From: Marivivens donghaensis
Lineage (GTDB): Bacteria > Pseudomonadota > Alphaproteobacteria > Rhodobacterales > Rhodobacteraceae
DNA length: 64,000 nt
Direction: 5' to 3'
Assembly (NCBI RefSeq): GCF_023541015.1
Contig: NZ_JALNPR010000005.1
Location: 234,355-298,354, forward strand
Each line of letters opens with the position of its first letter. Within the stretch, counting starts at the first letter, position 1. The notes beneath the pieces were generated by a model, which was not told the origin of the DNA, did no database searches, and was given only the letters and a program-made list of their open reading frames with translations. Of this stretch, positions 1-7,828 are shown in pieces. Made by a program: the position numbers and the translations under genes.

Positions 1-1
1 T

Positions 2-1141
2 TACCACCTGATTATTCTGAATTTGAGCGATCGCAAGCGCACGCTGGTTTGTGCCGTTGGGCAGCAGGCGGAACACGCCCTGTGTGCCTTGGAACCCTTG
101 CGATTGAGTGAGGCCAGCAACCGAAAGGGCTTCGGGGTTGCCTTGGGCAAGGAGCGCGCCGATGGCGGCGATCCCGTCAAAGGCCAGACCTGCTAGCGGA
201 TGTGGATTTTGCCCATAGGCCGCGGCGTAACGCGATTCAAAGAGGGAAATCATCTGCGTGTCAGGTATCGCGAAAATACCACCCTGAAGACCCGGCAGAG
301 CAAGCGCCTGAGGGGTCACATCCCAACGGGTCAGGCCGATGTATTGGGTGACAGTTGGATCAATTCCTTGTTCTGGCAGTGCAGTTGCGATCAGCGGTAG
401 GTCAGCATTGACGCCGCCTGTCAAAAAGACCGCCTGCGATCCCGAGCTGCGGATCGAATTGGCAATCGGGCCAGCCGCCGAAATAATACCCTGCTGGGTC
501 ATCGGGTAGCTCTGCACGCTGCCCACAGTTTTGCCACCGTTGCGAACCGCATTGGCAATCGCATCACGGCCAACGGCGCCTTGAAGGTCGTCGCCGTGTA
601 CGATGCTGAAATTCTGGATACCTTTGGTACCCGCATAGGACACGAGACGGTTTGCGGTGTTGTCAAAGGTCGGCCCGAGGACAAACACGTTGTTGCCTGC
701 GATGGACGAGTTGTTCGAAAACGCCAGAACGTTCACGCCACGATTGGCAACCGCGATACCCGCCGCGTTCGCCGCTTCGGCGTAAAGGGGCCCGAGGATG
801 ATCTTCGCGCCATCATTCACGGCCTGCGTCGCAACAGTCGCCGCCTGTTCAGGTGACGCGCCCGTGTTGTAGACGCGCAGGTCAATTTGCACGCCCTGAA
901 GGTCCGCAATGGCCATCCGCGCCGCATTCTCGAGGTTCGATGCAAGGAAGCTATCCGATTCGACGCCTGACCCACCGGGCACCAAAAGCGCCACTGTGAC
1001 AGGTTTTGTCGGATCGACACGCATTCCACCACCCACTCCGTTCGAGACGGGGATCGGCTCACAGGCAGCAACCCAAGCGATGGAAAACAAAACGAAAATC
1101 CGTGCGGCCACCTGTTTGGCGGTGCGAGCAAATGCGAACAT
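2..1141 (-). CDS. penicillin-binding protein activator / periplasmic ligand-binding-like lipoprotein (C-terminus cut by window edge)
   Basis: An uninterrupted reading frame runs from ATG at 1141 leftwards off the window (380 codons seen, no stop). The N-terminus is a lipoprotein signal: a short basic start, a hydrophobic stretch and the lipobox VAAC followed by E, so the mature protein should be acylated at Cys24 or so and anchored in the outer membrane or periplasm. The rest resembles a type 1 periplasmic binding fold (segments such as VALLVPGGSG near the start and ILGPLYAEAANA around residue 125), the part that LpoA of enterobacteria carries behind its TPR domain; no TPR domain is present here. 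It is divergent from rsmI, the same neighbour LpoA has in gammaproteobacteria. A role in activating a class A penicillin-binding protein is an inference from family and context; an amino-acid-binding role is the alternative. Confidence 0.8.
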   Translation of the reverse strand, partial: MFAFARTAKQVAARIFVLFSIAWVAACEPIPVSNGVGGGMRVDPTKPVTVALLVPGGSGVESDSFLASNLENAARMAIADLQGVQIDLRVYNTGASPEQAATVATQAVNDGAKIILGPLYAEAANAAGIAVANRGVNVLAFSNNSSIAGNNVFVLGPTFDNTANRLVSYAGTKGIQNFSIVHGDDLQGAVGRDAIANAVRNGGKTVGSVQSYPMTQQGIISAAGPIANSIRSSGSQAVFLTGGVNADLPLIATALPEQGIDPTVTQYIGLTRWDVTPQALALPGLQGGIFAIPDTQMISLFESRYAAAYGQNPHPLAGLAFDGIAAIGALLAQGNPEALSVAGLTQSQGFQGTQGVFRLLPNGTNQRALAIAQIQNNQVV

Positions 1142-1241
1142 GAATATCTTACTCCTCTTGCATCGGGCGCCATGGATACGGCAGACCGATAGGACAAATC
1201 TCCTGGGCGTATCATAGGCCCCACAACCAGAGGGTCCAGCG

Positions 1242-2102
1242 ATGAATCACCGCAACACGCCGTTAACCGCAGGTCTGTATCTGGTGGCAACACCTATCGG
1301 CTCTGCCCGCGATATCACTCTGCGATCGCTCGATATTTTGGCCTCCTGTGACCTGATCGTGGCCGAGGATACCCGAACCGCCCGTAAATTGCTCGATATC
1401 CATGGCGTGCCGCTCAACGGTCGGCGCATGATCGCCTATCATGACCACTCTGGTGACAACTCTGTCCAAGGCATCGTAAAGCTCATCGCCGAAGGAAAAT
1501 CGGTAGCCTATGTATCCGAGGCTGGAACGCCTCTCGTCGCTGACCCAGGGTTCGAACTGGGCCGCGAAGTCATCGCCCAAGGCCTAACCGTGACCGCAGC
1601 CCCCGGTGCCTCGGCCGTATTGGCAGCGCTGACTGTCTCTGGTCTGCCGACCGATCGGTTCATGTTCGCGGGGTTCCTGCCCGCCGCGCGCGCCCAACGC
1701 CAAACCGAAATCGCCGCGTTGCGGGACATGCCGTTAACCATGATTTTTTATGAGAGTCCGAAACGGATTCAAGAAATGTTAGAAGATTTGAGGGAGATTC
1801 TGGGGGGATCGCGGGATGTCGCGGTCTGTCGGGAACTGACCAAAAAGTTTGAAGAAGTGACGCGCGGCACGCTGGATGAGGTGATCGACGTCTACGATGG
1901 GCGCAGCGTCAAAGGTGAATTGGTGGTTCTGGTCGGACGGGCTGGTGCCACCGATGTTGAAGAGATGGATGTGGAAACGGCTTTGCGTCAGGCAATGGAA
2001 ACCATGCGCGTTAAAGATGCCGCTACAGCGGTGGCGGGCGCGCTGGGCCTACCGAAACGGCAGGTTTACCAAATTGCGCTGGGCCTTTCGAAGGAGGACT
2101 AA
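1242..2102 (+). CDS. rsmI: 16S rRNA (cytidine1402-2'-O)-methyltransferase
   Basis: Methylates the ribose of C1402 in the decoding centre of 16S rRNA using S-adenosylmethionine. The 286-residue length fits the RsmI family (tetrapyrrole-methylase fold). Visible family motifs are LYLVATPIG near residue 12, AEDTRTARKLL at 41-51, PGASAVLAALTVSGLPTDRF at 121-140, FYESPKRI near 168 and CRELTKKFEE near 197. The loop at 92-103 reads SEAGTPLVADPG, with Glu where enterobacterial RsmI has Asp. The stop codon overlaps the ATG of the next gene by one base (TAATG), so the yraN-like gene is translationally coupled to it. The divergent partner is the LpoA-like lipoprotein, about 100 bases away. Confidence 0.95.
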   Translation: MNHRNTPLTAGLYLVATPIGSARDITLRSLDILASCDLIVAEDTRTARKLLDIHGVPLNGRRMIAYHDHSGDNSVQGIVKLIAEGKSVAYVSEAGTPLVADPGFELGREVIAQGLTVTAAPGASAVLAALTVSGLPTDRFMFAGFLPAARAQRQTEIAALRDMPLTMIFYESPKRIQEMLEDLREILGGSRDVAVCRELTKKFEEVTRGTLDEVIDVYDGRSVKGELVVLVGRAGATDVEEMDVETALRQAMETMRVKDAATAVAGALGLPKRQVYQIALGLSKED

Positions 2103-2482
2103 TGGGCGTGGCTCTGCGGAAATCGGAACGTGGTCAGCGGGCGTATCATGCGGGCCTTGCCGCCGAAGGGATCGTCGAACGGGACTATTTGCGTCGCGGG
2201 CAGACCATTGCAGCGCGGCGGTGGCGCGGTCGGTATGGCGAAATTGATCTGATTTGTCGTGACGGGGATCGGATCGTTTTTGTCGAGGTTAAACAGAGCA
2301 AATCCCACGATCAGGCGGTGTCGCACATCACCCGTCGGCAAATGCAACGGATCTGCGCTAGTGCCACGGATTATGTGACAGGCGAACCCAAGGGGCAGCT
2401 GACACCAATGCGAATTGATGTGGCGTTGGTTGATGGAACTGGTGCGATAAAGGTGATCGAGAACGCATCAATGATGTGGTAG
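2102..2482 (+). CDS. YraN family protein (UPF0102), predicted nuclease-fold
   Basis: A 126-residue protein of the UPF0102/YraN family, recognised by GEIDLI at about 46-51 and IVFVEVKQ at about 58-65, which form the Asp and Glu-x-Lys core of a restriction-endonuclease-like fold. The family has no settled biochemical role; a part in DNA or RNA processing is often suggested from the fold. The usual ARG or RT after EVK is replaced by QSKSHDQA here. It starts inside the rsmI stop codon (TAATG) and is followed after 60 bases by gshB, an order common in alphaproteobacteria. Confidence 0.9.
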   Translation: MGVALRKSERGQRAYHAGLAAEGIVERDYLRRGQTIAARRWRGRYGEIDLICRDGDRIVFVEVKQSKSHDQAVSHITRRQMQRICASATDYVTGEPKGQLTPMRIDVALVDGTGAIKVIENASMMW

Positions 2483-2542
2483 CCATTGAAGGGCGGGACG
2501 GTCTGCGCCATGTATGTGTCAACAGATACGAAAGGCCCAACC

Positions 2543-3484
2543 ATGTCTCTAAAAGTTGCCATTCAAATGGACCCGATCGGTGCGATCAATATCGATGGGG
2601 ACAGCACCTTCCGTCTCGCAGAAGAGGCACAGGCGCGGGGCCATTCGTTATTTTACTACACGCCTGACAAACTCGCTTGGCAAGAAGGGCGGGTAACAGC
2701 GCGTGGTTGGTCGTTGACGGTTCAACGGGTGAAGGGCGATCATTTTACCTTGGGCGAAGAGCAAGAGGTCGATTTGTCGGACTTCGACGTGGTCTGGCTG
2801 CGTCAGGACCCTCCGTTCGATATGGGGTATATCACCACGACCCATCTTTTGGACATGATCCACCCCAAAACACTGGTCGTGAATGATCCGTTTTGGGTGC
2901 GCAATTATCCAGAGAAGCTCTTGGTCCTGCAGTTCCCAGAACTGACACCGCCGACCGCGATTGCGCGTGACCTGCAAACGCTACGTAATTTCCGTGAAAA
3001 GCACGGCGATATCATTCTCAAGCCGCTCTACGGGAATGGCGGCGCGGGCGTGTTCAAGCTTTCTGCTGGCGACGGCAACCTTGCGTCGCTTTGGGAAATG
3101 TTCACGGGCATCAACAATGAGCCTTTGATCGTGCAGAAATTCCTGCCGGCCGTGTCGAAGGGGGATAAGCGCGTAATCCTTGTCGATGGTGAACCTGTCG
3201 GCGCGATCAACCGCGTTCCGCAAAAAGGTGAGACACGGTCGAACATGCATGTCGGCGGACGCGCTGAGAAGGTTGAACTGACCGACCGTGATCGCGAAAT
3301 TTGCGCCGCCATCGGTCCGCTACTAAAAGAAAAGGGTCAGGTCTTTGTCGGTATCGACGTGATCGGCGATTGGTTGACCGAGATTAACGTGACCTCGCCG
3401 ACGGGCATTCAAGAACTCGAGCGGTTCGATGGCGTGAATATCGCCGAGAAGGTTTGGCAGGCGATCGAGGCGCGGAGAGCCTAA
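2543..3484 (+). CDS. gshB: glutathione synthetase
   Basis: ATP-dependent ligation of gamma-glutamylcysteine and glycine to give glutathione, in the cytoplasm. The ATG at 2543 is preferred over in-frame ATGs upstream (for example 2486) because it gives the conserved start [11 protein letters not shown] and a normal 313-residue length. The N-terminal GSH synthase domain contains [15 protein letters not shown] near 90; the ATP-grasp domain contains [16 protein letters not shown] near 155 and [15 protein letters not shown] close to the C-terminus, both diagnostic. The gene ends one base before the start of the following esterase gene, so the rsmI-yraN-gshB-esterase run is probably one transcript. 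Glutathione use is echoed by a glutathione transferase 3 kb downstream. Confidence 0.96.
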   Translation: MSLKVAIQMDPIGAINIDGDSTFRLAEEAQARGHSLFYYTPDKLAWQEGRVTARGWSLTVQRVKGDHFTLGEEQEVDLSDFDVVWLRQDPPFDMGYITTTHLLDMIHPKTLVVNDPFWVRNYPEKLLVLQFPELTPPTAIARDLQTLRNFREKHGDIILKPLYGNGGAGVFKLSAGDGNLASLWEMFTGINNEPLIVQKFLPAVSKGDKRVILVDGEPVGAINRVPQKGETRSNMHVGGRAEKVELTDRDREICAAIGPLLKEKGQVFVGIDVIGDWLTEINVTSPTGIQELERFDGVNIAEKVWQAIEARRA

Positions 3485-3485
3485 T

Positions 3486-4394
3486 ATGTCGGTTCGACTG
3501 TGGCTTTACACGGCGATCAGCCGCCGGATCGTAAAGCCACTGTTCCGTCTATCCGACGACCCCATTCGCGACGCAGCAAAGCTGGACCGTTTGGGCGCTT
3601 TGGCGGGGCAATATGTGCCATATTCCCTTCGGTTAGAGCGCAGCCTTGGTGGGCGGTCGGCAAATTGGGTGTCGGGGCGCGGTGCCGACGGCGAACGCCT
3701 GATCCTCTATTTTCATGGCGGCGGGTATTTCGCGGGATCGGCGGACACACACGGCCCCATCATGGCGCGGTTGTCACACTATGCGGGCGTGCCCGTCGTC
3801 ATGCCCAAATACCGACTTTCCTCTGCTGCGCCGTTCCCAGCGGCATTCGACGACGCAATTGCCGCTTGGGATGACCTCGTGGCGCGCGGCTATGACCCCA
3901 GCAAAATCGTCATTGGCGGGGACAGCGCAGGCGGTGGGCTAGCCTTGGCTCTTTTGTCGGTGCTCTGCGAGAGAGGCGAACGCTCTGCGGGGATCTTTAC
4001 CATGTCGCCTTGGACGGATTTGACCCTTTCGGGAGCGTCCGTGGCCCAAAACGCAGCGGCTGATGCGATTATTCCAGCCGATTGGATGGGCGAGGCTGCG
4101 CGTATGTATCACGCCGAAACGTCCTCCGATGATCCAAGGATTTCGCCGCTTTTCGCGAATTTCGATGCCCCGCCACCTGCGTTCTTCCAAGTCGGCAGTC
4201 CCGAAGTTCTCGCCGATGATACATATCGGATGGCAGAGGTGTTACGGGCTGCGGGCGGAGAGGTTGAGGTTCAGACATGGCACGATGCGCCGCATGTTTG
4301 GCATCTGGGTGAATATTGGGTGCCAGAGGCGCGTGCCGCCCTTCGTGATATTGCCAATTTTGTTCAGACCTCTTTCGAGAGGGCGAGCCGATAG
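3486..4394 (+). CDS. alpha/beta hydrolase (hormone-sensitive lipase-like esterase)
   Basis: A 302-residue cytoplasmic carboxylesterase of the hormone-sensitive lipase group. The oxyanion-hole motif HGGGYFAG lies at 77-84, the nucleophile elbow GDSAGG at 145-150 (Ser147), an acid-containing stretch SPEVLADD near 238, and a His in HDAPHVWH near 264 completes the triad. The physiological ester is unknown. The ATG lies one base behind the gshB stop. The last 31 bases overlap the end of comM on the other strand. Confidence 0.9.
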   Translation: MSVRLWLYTAISRRIVKPLFRLSDDPIRDAAKLDRLGALAGQYVPYSLRLERSLGGRSANWVSGRGADGERLILYFHGGGYFAGSADTHGPIMARLSHYAGVPVVMPKYRLSSAAPFPAAFDDAIAAWDDLVARGYDPSKIVIGGDSAGGGLALALLSVLCERGERSAGIFTMSPWTDLTLSGASVAQNAAADAIIPADWMGEAARMYHAETSSDDPRISPLFANFDAPPPAFFQVGSPEVLADDTYRMAEVLRAAGGEVEVQTWHDAPHVWHLGEYWVPEARAALRDIANFVQTSFERASR

Positions 4395-5878
4395 CTGACC
4401 GCTTCGGCGATATGCGGGTGTCGCACGGAGGACGATCCGTCAAGGTCTGCAATCGTCCGCGCAACCCTTAGGACTCGGTGGTAGCCTCGTGCCGTCAGTC
4501 CGAATTTTTCCGCCACTCGGGTTAGAAGGTCGCGCCCCTCTGCATCGGGCGTAGCGACCTCTTCGAGGATCGCGCCTTCGGCCTCAGCGTTGGTGCGTAA
4601 CCCGTCAATCCCTTGATACCTTTGGGTTTGTAGGTTTCGCGCCGATTGCACGCGTGCCGCGACACTGGCCGAACTTTCGCCCGTCGCGGGCAGGTCGAGA
4701 TCGGTGAAGGATACAGGCGGTACCTCGACGCGCAGGTCGAACCGATCCATCAGCGGGCCAGAAATTCGCGCGAGGTAATCGGCTCCGCAGGCAGGTGCCC
4801 GTGAACAGGCGCGGGCGGGATCTGACATAAACCCGCATTTGCACGGGTTGGCCGCCGCGACCAGCATGAACCGACAGGGATAGCGGATATGGGCGTTGGC
4901 ACGGGCCACGACGACCTCGCCCGTCTCAATGGGCTGGCGGAGCGTTTCGAGTACTTGGCGGTTAAACTCTGGAAACTCATCCATGAACAAAACGCCATTG
5001 TGGGCGAGGCTGATTTCGCCGGGTTTCGCACCTTTCCCGCCGCCAACAATCGCGGGCATGGAGGCCGTGTGGTGCGGTTCGCGGAATGGTCGCGTGCGGC
5101 TGATCCCACCTTCGTCCAAGAGACCAGAGAGCGAATGGATCATCGATGTCTCTAACGCCTCGGCTGCCGTGAGGGGCGGCAGTATCCCCGGAATGCGGGC
5201 CGAGAGCATGGATTTTCCTGATCCAGGTGGGCCGAGAAGAAATAGGTGGTGCCGTCCTGCCGCAGCGATTTCCAATGCCCGCTTGGCGCGTTCCTGCCCC
5301 TTCACATCGCGCAAATCGCGGGCCGTTGGGGCGTGGCTGACCTCACCGGGGAGGGCAGGGGGCAAAACCGCCTTGCCCGTGTAGTGACGGATCACGTCGA
5401 GCAGAGTTTTGGCCCCGAACACAGGTGTCGCGCCGACCCATGCGGCCTCTGCGGCTGATGCCGTCGGGCATAGCAGAACACGGTCCTCTTCGGCAGCGGC
5501 GAGAGCGGCGGGCAGCGTGCCGATCACAGGCACCAGCGTCCCGTCGAGCGACAATTCCCCGAGCGCGACCGTTTCTAAAGCCTTGTCTTTTGGAACGATC
5601 TCGAGCGCGGCAAGCAATGCCAGCGCGATGGGAAGGTCGAAATGCGACCCTTCTTTCGGCATGTCGGCAGGGGACATGTTGACGGTGATTTTGCACGACG
5701 GCAGGGCGATCGACATCGCCTCTAATGCGGCGCGAATGCGTTCGCGGGCCTCTGACACGGCCTTGTCTGGCAGACCCACGATGGAAAACGACGGCAAACC
5801 CGCCATGGTGGCGCATTGCACCTCGACCATGCGGGCCTCGATCCCTTCGAACGCAACTGTGTAGGTCGATGCGACCAT
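4364..5878 (-). CDS. comM: ComM/YifB family AAA+ ATPase (Mg-chelatase-like)
   Basis: ComM-type hexameric helicase that promotes branch migration during recombination in natural transformation; many non-competent bacteria also carry it. With the start at 5878 (MVASTYTVAFEGIEA) the protein has 504 residues. It shows the N-terminal ChlI/Lon-protease-like domain, the Walker A motif GPPGSGKS at 216-223, a Walker B around LFMDEFPEF near 305, and the C-terminal domain with four cysteines in NPCKCGFMSDPARACSRAP near 360. An upstream in-frame ATG at 5902 would add eight residues but falls in the loop of a hairpin and has no Shine-Dalgarno sequence. The start at 5878 is itself only a few bases from that hairpin (5885-5916), so translation may be regulated. 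It overlaps the convergent esterase by 31 bases. Confidence 0.92.
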   Translation of the reverse strand: MVASTYTVAFEGIEARMVEVQCATMAGLPSFSIVGLPDKAVSEARERIRAALEAMSIALPSCKITVNMSPADMPKEGSHFDLPIALALLAALEIVPKDKALETVALGELSLDGTLVPVIGTLPAALAAAEEDRVLLCPTASAAEAAWVGATPVFGAKTLLDVIRHYTGKAVLPPALPGEVSHAPTARDLRDVKGQERAKRALEIAAAGRHHLFLLGPPGSGKSMLSARIPGILPPLTAAEALETSMIHSLSGLLDEGGISRTRPFREPHHTASMPAIVGGGKGAKPGEISLAHNGVLFMDEFPEFNRQVLETLRQPIETGEVVVARANAHIRYPCRFMLVAAANPCKCGFMSDPARACSRAPACGADYLARISGPLMDRFDLRVEVPPVSFTDLDLPATGESSASVAARVQSARNLQTQRYQGIDGLRTNAEAEGAILEEVATPDAEGRDLLTRVAEKFGLTARGYHRVLRVARTIADLDGSSSVRHPHIAEAVSYRLALSKEV

Positions 5879-5879
5879 G

Positions 5880-5916
5880 AAAAACCCCGTTAACCAACTC
5901 ATTCTGGTTAACGGGG
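5880..5916 (-). terminator. perfect 12-bp hairpin with T-run directly before the comM start codon
   Basis: The arms CCCCGTTAACCA (5885-5896) and TGGTTAACGGGG (5905-5916) are exact reverse complements around an 8-base loop. Read on the minus strand the hairpin is followed by five T (5884-5880) and then, after one base, the comM ATG at 5878. It has the form of a rho-independent terminator for the glutathione transferase gene (stop at 5934). Its 3' arm also contains the only G-rich ribosome-binding candidate for comM, so it could act as an attenuator or a translational lock. Confidence 0.75.
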
Positions 5917-5933
5917 CAGGCGTTTAAGTTTGG

Positions 5934-6614
5934 TTAAAACGGCCAGTCTTTGCGCGGAAGGTTCATTTCATAGGGGAAGGTCTCGTGATTTTCCTTCAAC
6001 GCTTCAGCCCGCCAGCGCAGGAACGCGGGATCGTTGAGGTGATTTTCCACATAGGCCTTGGCGGCGTCCGATACGGGCAGACCGTAGCCCGTGATCCGCA
6101 TCGCAACAGGGGCGTAGAACACATCGGCGAGCGAATATTCACCGAACAGCCACGGACCCTTTGCCCCATGACGTTCGCGGGCCATGGCCCAAAGGTATTC
6201 GATCCGCTCAAGGTTCTTCAGAACGGGTTCAGGAGCGACAAAGCCGTCCCACACGTGGCTGATCTGCATGTTACAGACATCGCGCAACGCGCCAAATCCC
6301 GAATGCATTTCGCAGACCAAGTTGCGGGCCAATGCGCGTGCCGCAGGATCGGTTGGCCATAGCCCCGCATCGGGGTGCCGTTCGGCCAGCGTCTCTGCCA
6401 TCGATAGGCTGTCGGACAGGATATAGCCCTCGGGCGTTTTCGCGGCAGGCACGGTGCGTGCTGGGGCCAGTTCGGCCATGTCTTGGGCCAATGTGCCCGC
6501 GTACAGCCCCATCATATGTTCACGATAGGGCAGTCCGAATTTTTCAAACATAAGCCAGCCACGGAGGGACCAGCTGCTAAAAAGGCGATCGCCAATATAA
6601 AGATCATACATCAT
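5934..6614 (-). CDS. glutathione S-transferase family protein
   Basis: A 226-residue two-domain glutathione transferase. The thioredoxin-like N-domain carries SSWSLRGW at about 13-20, where the first serines are the likely glutathione-activating residues, and a glutathione-binding segment YILSDSLSMAETL near 64 (the usual E-S pair reads D-S here). The helical C-domain has the N-capping motif region FGEYSLADVFYAP near 158. The sequence most resembles the YfcF/zeta-like class; the substrate is not evident. Two adjacent ATGs (6614 and 6611) can start it. It is transcribed towards comM, with a terminator-like hairpin between them. Confidence 0.9.
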   Translation of the reverse strand: MMYDLYIGDRLFSSWSLRGWLMFEKFGLPYREHMMGLYAGTLAQDMAELAPARTVPAAKTPEGYILSDSLSMAETLAERHPDAGLWPTDPAARALARNLVCEMHSGFGALRDVCNMQISHVWDGFVAPEPVLKNLERIEYLWAMARERHGAKGPWLFGEYSLADVFYAPVAMRITGYGLPVSDAAKAYVENHLNDPAFLRWRAEALKENHETFPYEMNLPRKDWPF

Positions 6615-6672
6615 GAGTGGATGCTAAGTCGGGTCGCGTGACAACGCTATCGCTGTTTTGTGCGTGCCATCA

Positions 6673-7224
6673 TCACGGTTTGTGATTGATCCGTTCTGCT
6701 GACCACGGAGCGGTCGTGATCTCGGTCACAGAGAGGTTGTCGATCCGATGGCCGAATGCCTCGTAGGGGGTGATCGACAGGGCGCGTTGGACTTGGGTCA
6801 GGATCATCCCGAAGTGCCCCACCACGATCAGATCTGGCAGGCCGAGCGCGAGATAACCATCGATGGCTGTGCTAACCCGCGCAGCGACCGCGTTCCAGCT
6901 TTCTCCATTCGGGGGCGCAATATTACCTGGCGTTTCCCAATAGGCGCGCATCAGCGGATCATCCGAAAACGTCGCCATTTCCCAATCGCCAAAGTGAATT
7001 TCTCGCAAAGCAGCGTCATGGGGCAACCGAGGGCGATGGGCTTGGATCGCATCCGCGGTGCTGACCGCGCGGGATAAGTCAGACGATACAACGGGCGCAT
7101 CGGGCAGGTGATCCGACAGGCGGGCGATGGCATCAACATCGGACAGATCAGCGGGCAGATCTGTCCAGCCCACCATCGCCTTCGCATGGGTGGGCCCATG
7201 CCGAACGAGCCAGAGCCGCGTCAT
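6673..7224 (-). CDS. histidine phosphatase family protein (possible CobC-type alpha-ribazole phosphatase)
   Basis: A 183-residue phosphoglycerate-mutase-like phosphatase. The RHG signature with the phosphohistidine is in WLVRHGPTHAK near residue 8, a catalytic Glu in IHFGDWE near 80, and the second histidine in VVGHFG near 135. The start at 7224 lies inside the cobU stop codon (ATGA, 4-base overlap), so the two are translationally coupled. Coupling to cobU suggests removal of the 5' phosphate in cobalamin nucleotide-loop assembly, but sequence alone does not separate CobC from other members of the superfamily. A longer frame reaching back to 7392 exists only because it runs antisense-free through cobU and is not used. 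Confidence 0.85.
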   Translation of the reverse strand: MTRLWLVRHGPTHAKAMVGWTDLPADLSDVDAIARLSDHLPDAPVVSSDLSRAVSTADAIQAHRPRLPHDAALREIHFGDWEMATFSDDPLMRAYWETPGNIAPPNGESWNAVAARVSTAIDGYLALGLPDLIVVGHFGMILTQVQRALSITPYEAFGHRIDNLSVTEITTAPWSAERINHKP

Positions 7225-7745
7225 TTCAACACCATCGGCAACCCAGCCGCCACAAACACCACATGATCCGCCGCCGCAGCGATCTGCTGGTTCATTGCGC
7301 CGTGGAGATTGCGGAACCGCCGCCCCATGCTCGTCTCTGGCACAATGCCAAGACCCAGCTCGTTTGACACCACCACAACAGGGGCAGGGCAACGGCGGCA
7401 GGCTTCGATAAATTCGGGGATCATGGCGTCAATATCCGCCTCCCCCAGCATCAGATTCGTCAGCCAAAGCGTCGCGCAATCGATCAGAACCACGCCGCTC
7501 GCGCTCACATTATCGAGAGCCTTTGACATGTTTATTGGTTCTTCGATGGTCGTCCAGCCATCTCCGCGCTGCACTTTGTGCTGCTCCACCTTGGCGCGCA
7601 TTTCGTCGTCATAAACCTGCGAAGTCGCAATGTAGAAGCGTTCTAAGCCAGATTCAAAAATCAACTTTTCCGCGTATTTGGACTTACCCGAGGCCGCGCC
7701 ACCGAACACAAGTGTTAGTTTTTGTAAGGTGAGTTGTGCAGGCAT
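7221..7745 (-). CDS. cobU: bifunctional adenosylcobinamide kinase / adenosylcobinamide-phosphate guanylyltransferase
   Basis: Phosphorylates adenosylcobinamide and then transfers GMP to it, activating it for attachment of the lower ligand in vitamin B12 synthesis or salvage. The start at 7745 gives MPAQLTLQKL and 174 residues, near the usual 180. The P-loop FGGAASGKSKYAE is at about 14-26, followed by FYIATSQVYDDEM (the histidine-guanylation region, HKVQRGDGW near 55), and VVSNELGLGIVPETSMGRRFR near 125, a CobU/CobP hallmark. It overlaps the following phosphatase by four bases. B12 made with its help would serve the class II ribonucleotide reductase at 42.8 kb. Confidence 0.94.
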   Translation of the reverse strand: MPAQLTLQKLTLVFGGAASGKSKYAEKLIFESGLERFYIATSQVYDDEMRAKVEQHKVQRGDGWTTIEEPINMSKALDNVSASGVVLIDCATLWLTNLMLGEADIDAMIPEFIEACRRCPAPVVVVSNELGLGIVPETSMGRRFRNLHGAMNQQIAAAADHVVFVAAGLPMVLK

Positions 7746-7748
7746 CTG

Positions 7749-7777
7749 TGATCCATTTCGCAGTGTTGTGCGTAAGC
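7749..7777 (+). promoter_or_regulatory. ECF11 (RpoE/ChrR-type) promoter for rpoH
   Basis: TGATCC at 7749-7754 and CGTAAG at 7771-7776 are separated by 16 bases. These match the -35 and -10 elements known for the RpoE-ChrR (ECF11) sigma factor of Rhodobacter-type bacteria, where RpoHII is a direct RpoE target in the singlet-oxygen response. Transcription would start around 7783, leaving a leader of about 45 bases with a GGCGGGAG Shine-Dalgarno at 7813-7820 before the ATG at 7829. The element lies in the 83-base gap to the divergent cobU. Confidence 0.7.
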
Positions 7778-7828
7778 ATTGGTAACGATGACAGAAGTCA
7801 CACACAACAGCTGGCGGGAGATGAGATT

